Source of the DNA: Flavobacterium sp. TR2
Lineage (GTDB): Bacteria; Bacteroidota; Bacteroidia; Flavobacteriales; Flavobacteriaceae
Direction: 5' to 3'
DNA: 64,000 nucleotides
Assembly: GCF_025252405.1 (NCBI RefSeq)
Contig: NZ_CP104307.1
Location: forward strand, 558,001-622,000
Under the pieces are notes generated by a model that did no database searches, was not told the DNA's origin, and saw only the letters and a list, made by a program, of their open reading frames with translations. This document shows, piece after piece, positions 51,731 to 61,449 of the stretch. Position numbers and translations under genes: made by a program. Each line of letters starts with the position of its first letter. Position 1 is the first letter of the stretch.

Positions 51731-51814
51731 TTTAAAAAAACGTTTAACCCAAAAACTATTTTTTTAATATTCAGTATTCATTTTAAAACATACTGAAAAC
51801 AAGAACTAAAAACC

Positions 51815-54370
51815 ATGAACCAAAAACTGTATTTACTTTATGTTTTTATAAGCCTAAAAAGTTTTTCTCAAGTTCAAAATTCAAAAACACAGGACAGCAT
51901 AAAAAAAGAAGAACTAAATGAAATTGTCATTACTGCCTCAAGACGTTCTGAAAAATTAATGCATTCGCCAATAAGCATTGAGCAGTTAAAATCGGCGGAA
52001 GCCAAAATAATGGGGTCGCCAAGCATTTATGAGGCGCTAGAAAATGTAAAAGGCGTTCAGATTATTACGCCAAGTTTGGGGTTTAAAGTCATAAATACGA
52101 GAGGTTTTGCCAACTCGACCAACGTTAGATTTGCACAATTGGTGGACGGAATCGATAATCAGGCACCGCATTTGGGCGCTCCAATTGCAAATGCTTTGGG
52201 CGCAAATGATCTTGATATTGATAAAATCGAAATTATTCCTGGAACTGCTGCCGCTCTTTACGGAATGAACGCCATTAATGGGTTAGCCAATATTCAGACC
52301 AAAAATCCGTTCGAGTATCAAGGAATCGCTGTACAGCAGCTTACAGGCGTAAATCATGTTGGAAATATTGATCGGTTTTCACCGAAAGTATATTCGCAGT
52401 TTAATTTAAGGCTTGCCAAAGCTTTCAATGACAAATTGGCTTTTAAAATAAATGCGTCTGCAACTGGAGGAACAGATTGGGTTGCCGATGACCGAACAGA
52501 TCTTGCCCCAAACGCCAACGCTTCGACCAATTTATTTGGAGCTGATAATCCGGCCTACGACGAAGTAAACGGTTACGGAAATGAATCGGCAAACCGAAAA
52601 ACCTTAAACTTAAATGGTAAAAATTATGTTGTAGCCAGAACGGGTTATCGAGAAACTGATATTTCAGATTATGAAATCAAAAATTACAAAGCAGATTTCG
52701 GTCTGTATTTTCGCCCGAAAAAAGATCATGAACTGGCTTTGACTTACAAAACTGCTCTGATCAATACTATTTACCAGCGTTCGAATAGATTTAGATTAGA
52801 CAATTATACTTTAAATCAATTTTCTGCCGATTATCATACGCCTATTTTTCAGGTGAAAGCTTATGCTACAACTGAAAATACTGGCGACTCGTACAATATG
52901 CGTTCTTTGGCAGAAAACATGGATCGCGCTTATAAATCTGATGACAAATGGTTTGCAGATTACAGTGCAGCCTATAAAAATGCCGTGGCAGGCGGAGCAA
53001 GCGTTGCCGATGCGCACAGAATGGCTCGAACCAAAACCGATCAAGGAAGATTTTTACCCGGAACAGACGCTTACGAAGAAAAGAAAAAAGAGCTAATCGA
53101 CATTAATAATTGGGATATCGGGGCGGCTTTGCGCGTAAAATCGACTTTAGTTCATGGCGAAGGGTTAATCAATTGGGACAAAGCTTTTGTTTCTTTCTTC
53201 GAAAAAATTGATGCTAAACTGTTAAGCGGTGTCGATTACAGAAATTACATTATTGTTCCAGACGGAAACTATTTTATCAATCCGGTTCATGCCGATGAAA
53301 ATCTGACGTACCAAAAAACGGGTGCTTTTACGCAATTGGCAAAAGATTTTTTCGCAGACAAATTAAGGTTAGGCGCCACCATCAGAACGGACAAAGCCGA
53401 TTATTTTGATGCCAAGTTCACCCCTCAGTTTACAGCAGTTTATTCGCCAAAAGAAAGTCTGAATTTTAGGGCGTCTTACCAAAACGGCTATCGCTTTCCG
53501 AGCATTTTCGAAGGATTTTCTAATGTAAATTCTGGCGGGGTAAAACGTGTTGGCGGTTTGAGAATCATGTCAGACGGCATTTTTGAGAACTCTTACACAA
53601 AAGCTTCTATTGATAGATTTCAATCGCAGGTAAACACAGACGTCAATACAAATGGTTTGACCCAGGCGCAAGCCATCGAAAAAAATAAAAATACGATTCA
53701 GAAAAACCCGTACACGTATCTGGAACCTGAATTTGTAAAATCGTTTGAAGTTGGTTTTAGAGGAATGGCGTTAAATAGAAACCTTTTTATAGATGCCGAT
53801 TTCTATTACAACTCTTATAAAAATTTCATTGCCCAAGTTGAAGCGAGCATTCCAAATACTTCAGATCCAAACTTGATTCCGACTGCTTTATATTCAAAAA
53901 ACACTCAAAACCGCTATAGACTTTGGACCAATTCAAAAAGTAAAATTTACAATTACGGAGGGAGTTTAGGCTTAAAATATCGTTTTGACAATACTTTCAG
54001 CGCTTTAACCAATCTTACTTATACCAAACTAGACCGAACAGACGATAAAGACGGCTTGGAAGACGGTTTCAACACCCCAGAATTCAATGTAAACGGAACG
54101 CTGATTGCTCAAAACATTTGGAAAAATCTTGGCGCAAGCGTAACAGCACGCTACCAAAACAATTTTGATTATGTTTCTTTCCTCGTGAGCGGGACTGTTC
54201 CCGCATATTGGTCAATGGACGCTCAAGTAAATTATGCTTTCAAAAAAGGCATTTCGGCAAAATTGGGCGGAACCAATATATTGAATAAACCCTACACTTC
54301 TATTCTTGGCGGACCATCAATTGGCGGATTGTATTATCTGTCTTTGGTTTGGGAAACTAACAAATTCTAA
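51815..54370 (+). CDS. TonB-dependent receptor linked to a ModE-like regulator
   Basis: 851 residues. Signal peptide about 1-18, no carboxypeptidase-like domain, plug domain from about residue 33 (ELNEIVITASRRSEKLMHSP, DKIEIIPGTAAALYGMNAIN) and a C-terminal barrel ending LYYLSLVWETNKF. The plug is typical of small-chelate receptors. The unusual context, ModE-like regulator before and molybdopterin-fold lipoprotein five bases after, suggests import of a molybdate, tungstate or related compound, but the substrate is not known. Confidence 0.88.
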   Translation: MNQKLYLLYVFISLKSFSQVQNSKTQDSIKKEELNEIVITASRRSEKLMHSPISIEQLKSAEAKIMGSPSIYEALENVKGVQIITPSLGFKVINTRGFANSTNVRFAQLVDGIDNQAPHLGAPIANALGANDLDIDKIEIIPGTAAALYGMNAINGLANIQTKNPFEYQGIAVQQLTGVNHVGNIDRFSPKVYSQFNLRLAKAFNDKLAFKINASATGGTDWVADDRTDLAPNANASTNLFGADNPAYDEVNGYGNESANRKTLNLNGKNYVVARTGYRETDISDYEIKNYKADFGLYFRPKKDHELALTYKTALINTIYQRSNRFRLDNYTLNQFSADYHTPIFQVKAYATTENTGDSYNMRSLAENMDRAYKSDDKWFADYSAAYKNAVAGGASVADAHRMARTKTDQGRFLPGTDAYEEKKKELIDINNWDIGAALRVKSTLVHGEGLINWDKAFVSFFEKIDAKLLSGVDYRNYIIVPDGNYFINPVHADENLTYQKTGAFTQLAKDFFADKLRLGATIRTDKADYFDAKFTPQFTAVYSPKESLNFRASYQNGYRFPSIFEGFSNVNSGGVKRVGGLRIMSDGIFENSYTKASIDRFQSQVNTDVNTNGLTQAQAIEKNKNTIQKNPYTYLEPEFVKSFEVGFRGMALNRNLFIDADFYYNSYKNFIAQVEASIPNTSDPNLIPTALYSKNTQNRYRLWTNSKSKIYNYGGSLGLKYRFDNTFSALTNLTYTKLDRTDDKDGLEDGFNTPEFNVNGTLIAQNIWKNLGASVTARYQNNFDYVSFLVSGTVPAYWSMDAQVNYAFKKGISAKLGGTNILNKPYTSILGGPSIGGLYYLSLVWETNKF

Positions 54371-54375
54371 ATCCT

Positions 54376-54972
54376 ATGAAAACAAAAAATTACCTTCTTA
54401 TTTTCTTCATCGCATTTTCTTGTTCAATGTGCAATTCTTCTAAAAAAGACAAAGAGGAAACAGTTTCAATTGAAAAAACTTCGGAAACTAAAAAGCATGA
54501 ACACGCAACATTAACTGCTGAAGACAGTTTAAAATTAGTCAACCATTACATTGAAGTAAAAGGCGATGTTGAATTTCCGTTAAGACTAACTGTAGATTCT
54601 CTTAAAAAAATGAAAGTTATTGCAATTGATAATCTTAAAATAACTGGAAAAAATGGAGAAGTCAAACGAGAAGTTAAAGCCTGTAAAGGAGTCCTTCTGA
54701 AAGATATTTTAGAAAAAGCCAAAATCAAGCAAGCTGATCATAAAGACCGAAATTTTTATATTGTCGAAAGAGCTTCAGATGATTACAGAGCAACTTTCTC
54801 GTGGGCAGAAGTTTTCAATAATCCAACGGGTAATAATGCATTTATTCTTTTTGAAGAAAACGGAAAACCAATCAAAAATGGAGAAATGATTGCCATTTGC
54901 AAAAATGATATTAGAACTGGTCCGCGTCACATATATTGGCTGAAAAGCATCGAAGTTTATAAAGTTGATTAA
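54376..54972 (+). CDS. Molybdopterin-binding-fold lipoprotein
   Basis: 198 residues with a lipobox (FSCSMC). After a charged linker, residues about 60-198 match the oxidoreductase molybdopterin-binding domain (sulfite-oxidase type, PF00174-like): GDVEFPLRLTVDSLKKMKVI, ACKGVLLKDILEKAKI, FILFEENGKPIKNGEMIAIC and GPRHIYWLKSIEVYKVD. It is a stand-alone small domain with one candidate cysteine ligand (about 100). It starts 5 bases after the TonB receptor stop, so the two are cotranslated. It may bind the cofactor or a related ligand outside the cell. Confidence 0.7.
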   Translation: MKTKNYLLIFFIAFSCSMCNSSKKDKEETVSIEKTSETKKHEHATLTAEDSLKLVNHYIEVKGDVEFPLRLTVDSLKKMKVIAIDNLKITGKNGEVKREVKACKGVLLKDILEKAKIKQADHKDRNFYIVERASDDYRATFSWAEVFNNPTGNNAFILFEENGKPIKNGEMIAICKNDIRTGPRHIYWLKSIEVYKVD

Positions 54973-55446
54973 GGTTCTGAGTTATTGAGATGCTAAGATT
55001 CTAAGTTTTTTTTTGCAAAGCTTTGCAAACTTTGCATTTAGTAAACTTTCAATATAGTTTTTTCATCTTTTTGTCAAACATAGCCCGTGGTTTCAACCAC
55101 GGGAGACTTATTTATTTTTTACGTTGCAATTGAAAATCACAAAATAATCATTGCGATCCTGATTGTGTACCCGTGGTTGAAACCACGGGCTATATTTAAA
55201 ATACAATATGTTTAAAATACAAAGCTTTGCTTTTTCTTGCTACAGATTTAAAAATCATTTTTAATCTTTTAATCTGTGGCTATATTTTTACTTTGCGTTC
55301 TTTGCCGTTAATTTTTCATTTAGAGCTTTGCGGTAAAATAAAAACTTTTATTCAAGATTTAAATCGTACTTTTAAGTATAAAAGTTTGTTATTAACTTTA
55401 AATAAAGAAATTGTTTATTATTTTTACCACATAATTTAAGCAAACT
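54973..55446. repeat. REP-type palindrome pair in a 474-base gap
   Basis: Two copies of the CCCGTGGTT-GA-AACCACGGG palindrome in opposite orientation: 55084-55103 (as CCCGTGGTTTCAACCACGGG) and 55170-55189, 66 bases apart. A CTGAGTTATTGAGATGCTAAG spacer repeat is at 54977-54997 and GCAAAGCTTTGCAAA-type text near 55015. The rest is AT-rich. The ftsX upstream region is at its end. Confidence 0.8.
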
Positions 55447-56322
55447 ATGAGTTCTAACTTTGATAAATTTCAAAAACGCAGGTTAATTTCCTCTTATTTT
55501 TCGGTAGTATTAAGTGTATTCTTGGTTTTATTCCTTTTGGGAGTACTGGGATTATTCATTATAAATTCTAAACAATTGGCAGACGATTTTAAAGAAAAAA
55601 TCGCCATGACAGTTTTCTTCAAAAATGAAGCTAACGATAGTATTATCAAAGCATTTAACACAGAACTTAAAAGAGCTCCTTTTGCTAAATCTTTTGTTTA
55701 TGTAACCAAAGAAAGAGCAGCAAAGGAACACACTGATATTATCGGAGAAGATTTCTTAACCTTTTTGGGAGAAAATCCGTTATTGAATTCATACGACATT
55801 CACTTAAAAGCTGACTATGTAGAAAGGGACAGCATCGTTAAGATCGAAAGCAACCTTCGTAAAAATGCTATGATTTCAGATATTGTTTACGACAAACAAT
55901 TGGTAAATCTTGTAAATGACAACATCAGAAAAGTTAGTATGTGGATTTTGATCATCAGCGGTTTCTTGACCGTAATTGCAGTTTTATTAATCAATAGTTC
56001 GCTTCGTTTGTCTATACATTCCAATCGTTTTATTATTAAAACCATGCAGATGGTTGGAGCTACAAAAGCCTTTATCCGTAAACCTTTTGTAATGAGAAGC
56101 GTAAAACTTGGAATGCTGGGTGCGGGTCTTGCCATTATTGCTTTGATTGCACTTTTATTATATGTAGACACTAATTTCCCTGGTTTAGGAATTCTAGAAG
56201 ACAAACTTTTAACTGGTTTGGTTTTAGTTGCCGTTTTCGGATTAGGAGTTTTAATTACTTGGGTAAGCACGCATTTTGCAACACAGCGTTTCTTGAATTT
56301 AAGAACTGACGATCTTTATTAA
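55447..56322 (+). CDS. ftsX: Cell division protein FtsX
   Basis: 291 residues, normal FtsX layout: cytosolic N-terminus (QKRRLISSYFSVVLSVFL), first helix, a periplasmic loop of about 110 residues (EAND, DIIGEDFLTFLGENPLLN), then three helices with SSLRLSIHSNRFIIKTMQMV and a C-terminal tail. FtsX is the membrane part of the FtsEX complex that links septal hydrolases to division. ftsE is not adjacent. Followed by DUF3098 and uppP, an arrangement usual in Flavobacteriia. Confidence 0.9.
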   Translation: MSSNFDKFQKRRLISSYFSVVLSVFLVLFLLGVLGLFIINSKQLADDFKEKIAMTVFFKNEANDSIIKAFNTELKRAPFAKSFVYVTKERAAKEHTDIIGEDFLTFLGENPLLNSYDIHLKADYVERDSIVKIESNLRKNAMISDIVYDKQLVNLVNDNIRKVSMWILIISGFLTVIAVLLINSSLRLSIHSNRFIIKTMQMVGATKAFIRKPFVMRSVKLGMLGAGLAIIALIALLLYVDTNFPGLGILEDKLLTGLVLVAVFGLGVLITWVSTHFATQRFLNLRTDDLY

Positions 56323-56369
56323 TTTTAGATTGCAGATTTTAGATTGCAGATTTTAGATTTTAAAAAAAA

Positions 56370-56397
56370 GCCTTCGACTTCGCTCAGGCTGACAAAC
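56370..56397 (+). repeat. CTTCGACTTCGCTCAG spacer repeat
   Basis: GCCTTCGACTTCGCTCAGGC followed by TGACAAAC, just ahead of the DUF3098 gene; another copy at 56691-56716. Both lie between genes of one likely transcription unit. Confidence 0.65.
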
Positions 56398-56405
56398 ACA
56401 TAAAA

Positions 56406-56663
56406 ATGAAAAACAACAACAATAAAGAAGAACAGCAAGTTCAAAAACAGGAATTCCTTTTTGACGCCATTAATTACAAAATCTTATTAATCGGAATTGC
56501 GGTTATAGCACTTGGATTTATATTAATGTCGGGCGGAGGAAGTAAAGACCCAAATGTTTTTAATGAAGACATTTTTAACTTTAGACGTATTCGTTTAGCG
56601 CCAACAACTGTTTTAATCGGTTTTGGAATCACGATTTATTCTATCTTCAAAAAATCTAAATAA
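56406..56663 (+). CDS. DUF3098 membrane protein
   Basis: 85 residues with two transmembrane helices (about 26-42 and 62-80) and the conserved GGGSKDPNVFNEDIFNFRRI loop, a clear DUF3098 match. The family sits between ftsX and uppP in Flavobacteriia and has no known function; a role at the division or cell-wall site is possible by context. Confidence 0.82.
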   Translation: MKNNNNKEEQQVQKQEFLFDAINYKILLIGIAVIALGFILMSGGGSKDPNVFNEDIFNFRRIRLAPTTVLIGFGITIYSIFKKSK

Positions 56664-56751
56664 TTAGATTTATAGATTTCCAATTGGAATGCCCTTCGAC
56701 TTCGCTCAGGGTGACAATCTGAAGTCTAAAATCTGAAATCTAAAATACTAA

Positions 56752-57549
56752 ATGAATACATTACAAGCTATCGTTCTTGCCATTATTGAAGGAATAACAG
56801 AATTTTTACCTGTTTCTTCAACAGGACATATGATTATTGCTTCTTCTTTTTTCGGAATCGCTCACGACGATTTCACTAAACTTTTTACCATTGTAATTCA
56901 GCTTGGCGCGATCCTTTCAGTTGTAATATTGTACTTCAAACGTTTCTTCCAAACTTTAGATTTCTATTTTAAACTTTTAGTTGCTTTTATTCCTGCCGCT
57001 ATTTTAGGCTTGCTTTTAAGTGATTTTATTGACAGTTTATTAGAAAACCCGGTTACAGTTGCAATTTCGCTTTTAATTGGAGGTCTAATTTTATTAAAAG
57101 TAGATGAATGGTTTAACAAACCAAATGATCCGGAAGTTTCGACTGAAATTACATATGCCAAAGCTTTCAAAATTGGTTTGTTTCAATGTCTTGCCATGAT
57201 TCCTGGAGTCTCTCGAAGCGGCGCAAGTATTGTTGGGGGTATGGCTCAAAAACTGACTAGAACTTCTGCTGCAGAATTTTCATTTTTCTTAGCGGTTCCT
57301 ACAATGTTGGGCGCAACTGCAAAAAAATGTTATGACTACTACAAAGCAGGTTTTGAGTTGTCTCATGATCAAATCAATATGCTTGTTATCGGTAATATTG
57401 TTGCTTTTATTGTAGCATTATTAGCTATAAAAACTTTCATCGGATTTTTGACTAAAAACGGATTTAAGGTTTTTGGTTATTACCGAATCATCGCTGGAAT
57501 CATTTTATTATTGATTCACTTTTTCATTCATCCGCTTACTATAATATAA
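56752..57549 (+). CDS. uppP: Undecaprenyl-diphosphatase
   Basis: 265 residues, eight transmembrane helices. The BacA/UppP motifs [15 protein letters not shown] (residues 14-28) and [14 protein letters not shown] (about 155-168) are intact. It dephosphorylates undecaprenyl diphosphate to recycle the lipid carrier of peptidoglycan. The last base of its stop overlaps the truB start (TAATG). Confidence 0.95.
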   Translation: MNTLQAIVLAIIEGITEFLPVSSTGHMIIASSFFGIAHDDFTKLFTIVIQLGAILSVVILYFKRFFQTLDFYFKLLVAFIPAAILGLLLSDFIDSLLENPVTVAISLLIGGLILLKVDEWFNKPNDPEVSTEITYAKAFKIGLFQCLAMIPGVSRSGASIVGGMAQKLTRTSAAEFSFFLAVPTMLGATAKKCYDYYKAGFELSHDQINMLVIGNIVAFIVALLAIKTFIGFLTKNGFKVFGYYRIIAGIILLLIHFFIHPLTII

Positions 57550-58244
57550 TGACACCCGAAGAATATTTAGAAGGGCAGGTTTTATTGATTGACAAACCTT
57601 TAAAATGGAGCTCATTTCAAGCTGTCAACAAACTAAAATACCTTTTAATTAATAAAGTCGGACTTCCTAAAAAGTTCAAAATTGGCCATGCAGGAACTTT
57701 AGATCCTCTGGCAACAGGCCTTTTATTAATCTGCACAGGAAAGTTCACCAAAAAAATTTCTGAACTTCAAGGTCAGGCAAAAGAATATACGGGAACATTT
57801 TATATCGGAGCCACTACTCCATCGTACGATCTGGAAACCGAAATCGACCAGACTTTTCCAACAGAACATATTGATGAAGCTCTGATTTACGAAACGGTAA
57901 AACAGTTCTTAGGAGAAATCGACCAAAAACCGCCAATTTTCTCTGCCATAAAAAAAGATGGCGTTCGTTTGTACGAACACGCGCGCGCAGGAGAATCTAT
58001 AGAAATTGAGAGCAGAAAAACTACTATACACGAATTTGAAATTACTAGAATTGCTCTTCCAGAAGTAGATTTTAGAGTAGTTTGTTCCAAAGGAACTTAC
58101 ATTCGTTCTCTTGCTTACGATTATGGAAAAGCTATGAATTCTGGTTCGCATCTAACCGTTTTACGCCGAACAAAAATTGGCGATTACGATGTAAAAAATG
58201 CAATTGATATTACTTTATTTGAAGAAGAACTCCTGAAAAAATAA
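57549..58244 (+). CDS. truB: tRNA pseudouridine(55) synthase
   Basis: 231 residues; the catalytic motif GHAGTLDPLATG has Asp52 as nucleophile. The later KQFLGEIDQKPPIFSAIKKDG and SKGTYIRSLAYDYGK segments are also typical. It makes pseudouridine at position 55 of tRNAs. It is one-base overlapped with uppP, a stop-start arrangement for coupled translation. Confidence 0.95.
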   Translation: MTPEEYLEGQVLLIDKPLKWSSFQAVNKLKYLLINKVGLPKKFKIGHAGTLDPLATGLLLICTGKFTKKISELQGQAKEYTGTFYIGATTPSYDLETEIDQTFPTEHIDEALIYETVKQFLGEIDQKPPIFSAIKKDGVRLYEHARAGESIEIESRKTTIHEFEITRIALPEVDFRVVCSKGTYIRSLAYDYGKAMNSGSHLTVLRRTKIGDYDVKNAIDITLFEEELLKK

Positions 58245-58252
58245 AACCTTGT

Positions 58253-58816
58253 ATGAAGAGAATTTTACTGACTATTGCATTTATTACCTTTTTTAATTCA
58301 TTTATACATAGTCAGGCAACTAAATTCACATACGCACAATTTGACTTTGCTGTTTCTATAACCGGAAACCAAAACACAGACGATTCCTATTCTGGCCCAG
58401 ACTCAACATCCTCAAATGCTTTTCTTGTCCCAAATGGTTTGGGTTCAAAAATTGGCTACGGAGTTCATTATAAAAAATGGCTGACATTAGGCATTCACAG
58501 TGGTATTGACTATAAATGGGATGACAAACTTGTTGCTGTTCCAGTATTTTTAAATCTTGGTTTCAGTCCAAAAGTAGGCCCAGAAACCCGAGTTATGCTA
58601 CAGGCTGGTTATGGAAAAGGTTTTGCCATAGGACGCGGCAATTTGAATGGAGAATACAAAAAAATAAAGCTCGGAATTGGCTCAGATGATTTTATAATTT
58701 TTGCAGAAGTCTGTGATTATGATTTTCCGCTTCACAATCAAAAAAGCATTGGCATGATTTCTTTTGGAATAACTCTTCAGGATTTCTTTTATTATTCATC
58801 ATCAGAAACAAACTGA
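58253..58816 (+). CDS. Outer-membrane-type secreted protein, unknown function
   Basis: 187 residues with a signal peptide (about 1-20, FIHSQ). The mature part alternates short beta strands (FDFAVSITGNQ, IGYGVHYKKWLTLGIHSGID, VMLQAGYGKGFAIGRG) and ends SSSETN. It is like small Bacteroidota outer-membrane barrels but not in a named family that I recognise. Close behind truB (8 bases). Confidence 0.6.
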   Translation: MKRILLTIAFITFFNSFIHSQATKFTYAQFDFAVSITGNQNTDDSYSGPDSTSSNAFLVPNGLGSKIGYGVHYKKWLTLGIHSGIDYKWDDKLVAVPVFLNLGFSPKVGPETRVMLQAGYGKGFAIGRGNLNGEYKKIKLGIGSDDFIIFAEVCDYDFPLHNQKSIGMISFGITLQDFFYYSSSETN

Positions 58817-58825
58817 GTATTTAGC

Positions 58826-58863
58826 ACAAAAAAAGCACATTACAAAATTTGAAAGTAATGTGC
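58826..58863 (-). terminator. Terminator of the small ORF at 58907
   Basis: Perfect 9-bp stem GCACATTAC / GTAATGTGC (58835-58843, 58855-58863) followed on the minus strand by TTTTTTTGTGC. No gene with this orientation is otherwise near, which supports the 25-codon ORF as a real transcript. Confidence 0.7.
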
Positions 58864-58906
58864 CAAGCTCCTAAAACAAGTAATGCTGTTTCATACTCAT
58901 CTCAAA

Positions 58907-58984
58907 TTAATAGTGAGGCACATTCTTCCCTCCAAATAAAAATGTAGAAAAGAAATCATAAAATCTTTCGAATAACTTTTTCAT
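58907..58984 (-). CDS. Unlisted 25-residue peptide
   Basis: ATG at 58984 to TAA at 58907; the peptide begins MKKLFERFYDFFSTFLFG and ends GGKNVPHY. It is cationic at the start and strongly aromatic and hydrophobic in the middle, so it may insert in or lie on a membrane. It is followed by a minus-strand terminator about 45 bases beyond the stop and lies in an otherwise gene-free stretch. No family is known to me. The chance of a random ORF of this size is not small, hence moderate confidence. Confidence 0.45.
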   Translation of the reverse strand: MKKLFERFYDFFSTFLFGGKNVPHY

Positions 58985-59158
58985 AATAGTGTACTTTTTA
59001 ATTGTTAAATATTAAATAAACACCAATAAAAAGAGTAAATCTGAAAGCTATAATAGAAGTGGGATTAGTTTTACTAAGTTACAAAATACTATTGAAGTCA
59101 AAAAGACTTTAAGATAATTTTATTAACAAATCACCTGTTTATCAACACATTAATCCGA
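58985..59158. other. Gap between the small ORF and the thioredoxin-like gene
   Basis: 174 AT-rich bases. I see no repeat, terminator or clear promoter consensus in it. Confidence 0.4.
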
Positions 59159-59776
59159 TTAAAGGCGATTATACTTGATATTTTCCATAATTTCGACTAA
59201 TTCTTCCTGAACAGAAATTCCTTTATCTGCCAAATACCATAACTGGAGATCTGTTTTTATTTTTTCATCGATAGCGCCAACTTCCCTTTTATGTTTTTCC
59301 ATTAATTCGGTTGCTCCTTTTGGTCTTGGTCCCCAATCGGCTCGTACAATTCCAGCTTCTTTACAAATCACGATTACTTTTGGAATTGCTCTTCCGCCGT
59401 TGGTCAAATAGTGGCTCATCAAATCGTCATTTTCATCGCGAAATGCAATTCTTAAATCGATCTTTTTATGAGAAGCCAAAGCCATTTTGTTTAAAATTGG
59501 CAATATCTGCGCCGCATCTCCGCACCAGCCCTCTGAAAGCACCAGCCAGATATAATGATTATCTAAGTTTTGAAGTTTTTCTGAAATCGATTCTGAAATG
59601 GTGATCGTTTTTTCCAGTCTATTCATTCTAGCCTCATTCAATTTAGAATAATTGGTAAGACTTTCAGACTGTTCATTCCCTGTTGATTTTCCTTCAGTCA
59701 ATAAATCGGTTACTATTTTTCTGTATTCAGCATAAGAATGGCTATTGAACAATGCTTTGGCTACAATGCTTTTCAT
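59159..59776 (-). CDS. Thioredoxin-like protein with WCGDA motif
   Basis: 205 residues. The thioredoxin fold begins near residue 60; the active-site region reads SEGWCGDAAQILPIL, with only one cysteine where thioredoxins have CxxC, and is followed by GGRAIPKVIVI, which includes the cis-proline segment. It has no signal peptide and so is cytosolic. Without the second cysteine it cannot work as a standard disulfide reductase; a peroxidase-like or monothiol role is possible. Single gene, probably with its own promoter. Confidence 0.82.
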   Translation of the reverse strand: MKSIVAKALFNSHSYAEYRKIVTDLLTEGKSTGNEQSESLTNYSKLNEARMNRLEKTITISESISEKLQNLDNHYIWLVLSEGWCGDAAQILPILNKMALASHKKIDLRIAFRDENDDLMSHYLTNGGRAIPKVIVICKEAGIVRADWGPRPKGATELMEKHKREVGAIDEKIKTDLQLWYLADKGISVQEELVEIMENIKYNRL

Positions 59777-59941
59777 ATTTGTCTAGTTTTTAGGTTACAA
59801 TAAAAATACAAATTTTCGAAACACTGAGAAAATGACATTTGTCACATTTCAAATTAATTGATACCTAAGTAGATTTTAAATCTAAAATTGCAGCAAGAAT
59901 TAATTTTTTGCAAACATTATTTTTAAAAATCAGAATATGTC

Positions 59942-59949
59942 TATATTTG
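59942..59949 (+). promoter_or_regulatory. -7 box of pyrH
   Basis: TATATTTG matches TAnnTTTG exactly, 22 bases before the pyrH start codon. No TTG is found 17-23 bases upstream. Confidence 0.55.
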
Positions 59950-59971
59950 CACAAATTAACGCAACACACAC

Positions 59972-60679
59972 ATGAAATATAAAAGAATTCTTCTTAAACT
60001 TAGCGGCGAAGCCCTAATGGGTGATTTACAATACGGTATTGACCCGAAAAGATTAGGCGAATATGCAGATGAAATCAAGCAGATTCACGACAAAGGAGTA
60101 GAAATTGCTATTGTTATTGGAGGAGGAAATATTTTTAGAGGCGTTGCCGGGGCAAGCTCAGGAATGGACAGAGTGCAAGGAGATTATATGGGAATGCTTG
60201 CAACTGTTATTAACGGAATGGCTTTGCAAGGCGCTCTTGAAGATAAAGGAATGAAAACACGTCTGCAAACGGCTTTAAAAATGGAATCTATTGCAGAACC
60301 ATACATTAAAAGAAGAGCTGACCGTCACCTTGAAAAAGGACGAATCGTAATCTTTGGTGCTGGAACTGGAAATCCATATTTTACAACTGATACCGCTGCA
60401 GTTTTAAGAGGTATCGAAATCAATGCTGATGTTATCCTAAAAGGAACTCGTGTTGATGGCGTTTATGATTCTGATCCAGAAAAAAATGCTTCTGCGGTAA
60501 AATTTGATTTTATTTCGTTTGACGATGTAATCAAGAAAGGATTAAATGTAATGGATACTACTGCATTTACATTAAGCCAAGAAAACAAATTGCCAATCGT
60601 TGTTTTTGATATGAATAAAATCGGAAACCTTTTGAAAATCTGCGAAGGCGAAAACATCGGAACTGTTGTAAATATATAG
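59972..60679 (+). CDS. pyrH: UMP kinase
   Basis: 235 residues, the usual length. The N-terminal [25 protein letters not shown] and [10 protein letters not shown] segments and the C-terminal [10 protein letters not shown] match the amino-acid-kinase-fold UMP kinases. It phosphorylates UMP to UDP. It stands before frr, the classic bacterial arrangement. Confidence 0.96.
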   Translation: MKYKRILLKLSGEALMGDLQYGIDPKRLGEYADEIKQIHDKGVEIAIVIGGGNIFRGVAGASSGMDRVQGDYMGMLATVINGMALQGALEDKGMKTRLQTALKMESIAEPYIKRRADRHLEKGRIVIFGAGTGNPYFTTDTAAVLRGIEINADVILKGTRVDGVYDSDPEKNASAVKFDFISFDDVIKKGLNVMDTTAFTLSQENKLPIVVFDMNKIGNLLKICEGENIGTVVNI

Positions 60680-60861
60680 AGTGCTTAGATTGTTAATCCC
60701 AAATTTTGGGGATGGATTAAATAGATTTTCTAAATTCTTGGCAATCATTAAGGCAATCAAAAAACAAAATAATATTAGTTAGTAAATTAGAAGAAATTAT
60801 TTTTAGCATTTAAAAATGTAATCTTCTATCCTGAAATTTCGGGACAAAAAATCTAAACAAA

Positions 60862-61425
60862 ATGACTGAAGAAATAGACTTTATTTTAGAAAGTACTGAG
60901 GAATCAATGAATGGTACTATTGCGCACTTAGAAAAAGAATTTCTTAATATTCGTGCAGGAAAAGCTTCTCCAGCAATGCTTGGAGGTGTTTTTGTAGATT
61001 ATTACGGTTCTGCTACACCGCTTTCTCAAGTATCTAAAATCAGCGTTCCAGATGCTAGAACAATTACATTACAGCCATTTGAAAAAAATATGCTGCAAGC
61101 AATTGAAAAAGCAATCTTAATTGCCAACATTGGCTTTAACCCGATGAATAATGGTGATATGGTGATCATCAGCGTACCACCGTTGACAGAAGAGCGCCGT
61201 CGCGATTTGGCAAAACAAGCAAAATCTGAAGCTGAAGATGCTAAAATTGGTATTCGTAATTCTCGTAAAGATGCGAATACTGACATTAAAAAATTAGAAA
61301 AAGAGGGAACTTCAGAAGACATCTGTAAATCTGCAGAAGAAGAAGTTCAGAACTTAACAAACGCTTACATCAAAAAAATCGATGAATTATTGGCTGCGAA
61401 AGAAGCTGAAATCATGAAAGTATAA
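60862..61425 (+). CDS. frr: Ribosome recycling factor
   Basis: 187 residues; the three-helix-bundle pattern (STEESMNGTIAHLEKEFLNI at the start, LTEERRRDLAKQAKSEAED in the middle, NAYIKKIDELLAAKEAEIMK at the end) is complete. It splits terminated ribosomes with EF-G. It follows pyrH by 182 bases, with no promoter visible in the gap, and has a strong terminator. Confidence 0.96.
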   Translation: MTEEIDFILESTEESMNGTIAHLEKEFLNIRAGKASPAMLGGVFVDYYGSATPLSQVSKISVPDARTITLQPFEKNMLQAIEKAILIANIGFNPMNNGDMVIISVPPLTEERRRDLAKQAKSEAEDAKIGIRNSRKDANTDIKKLEKEGTSEDICKSAEEEVQNLTNAYIKKIDELLAAKEAEIMKV

Positions 61426-61449
61426 GTAAGATTTGATTATAAAAATAAA

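Noticed and set aside
59159..59776. Broken thioredoxin with lost cysteine
   Set aside because: The rest of the fold is intact and single-cysteine WCGDA forms occur as a family in Bacteroidota; it is a variant rather than a pseudogene.
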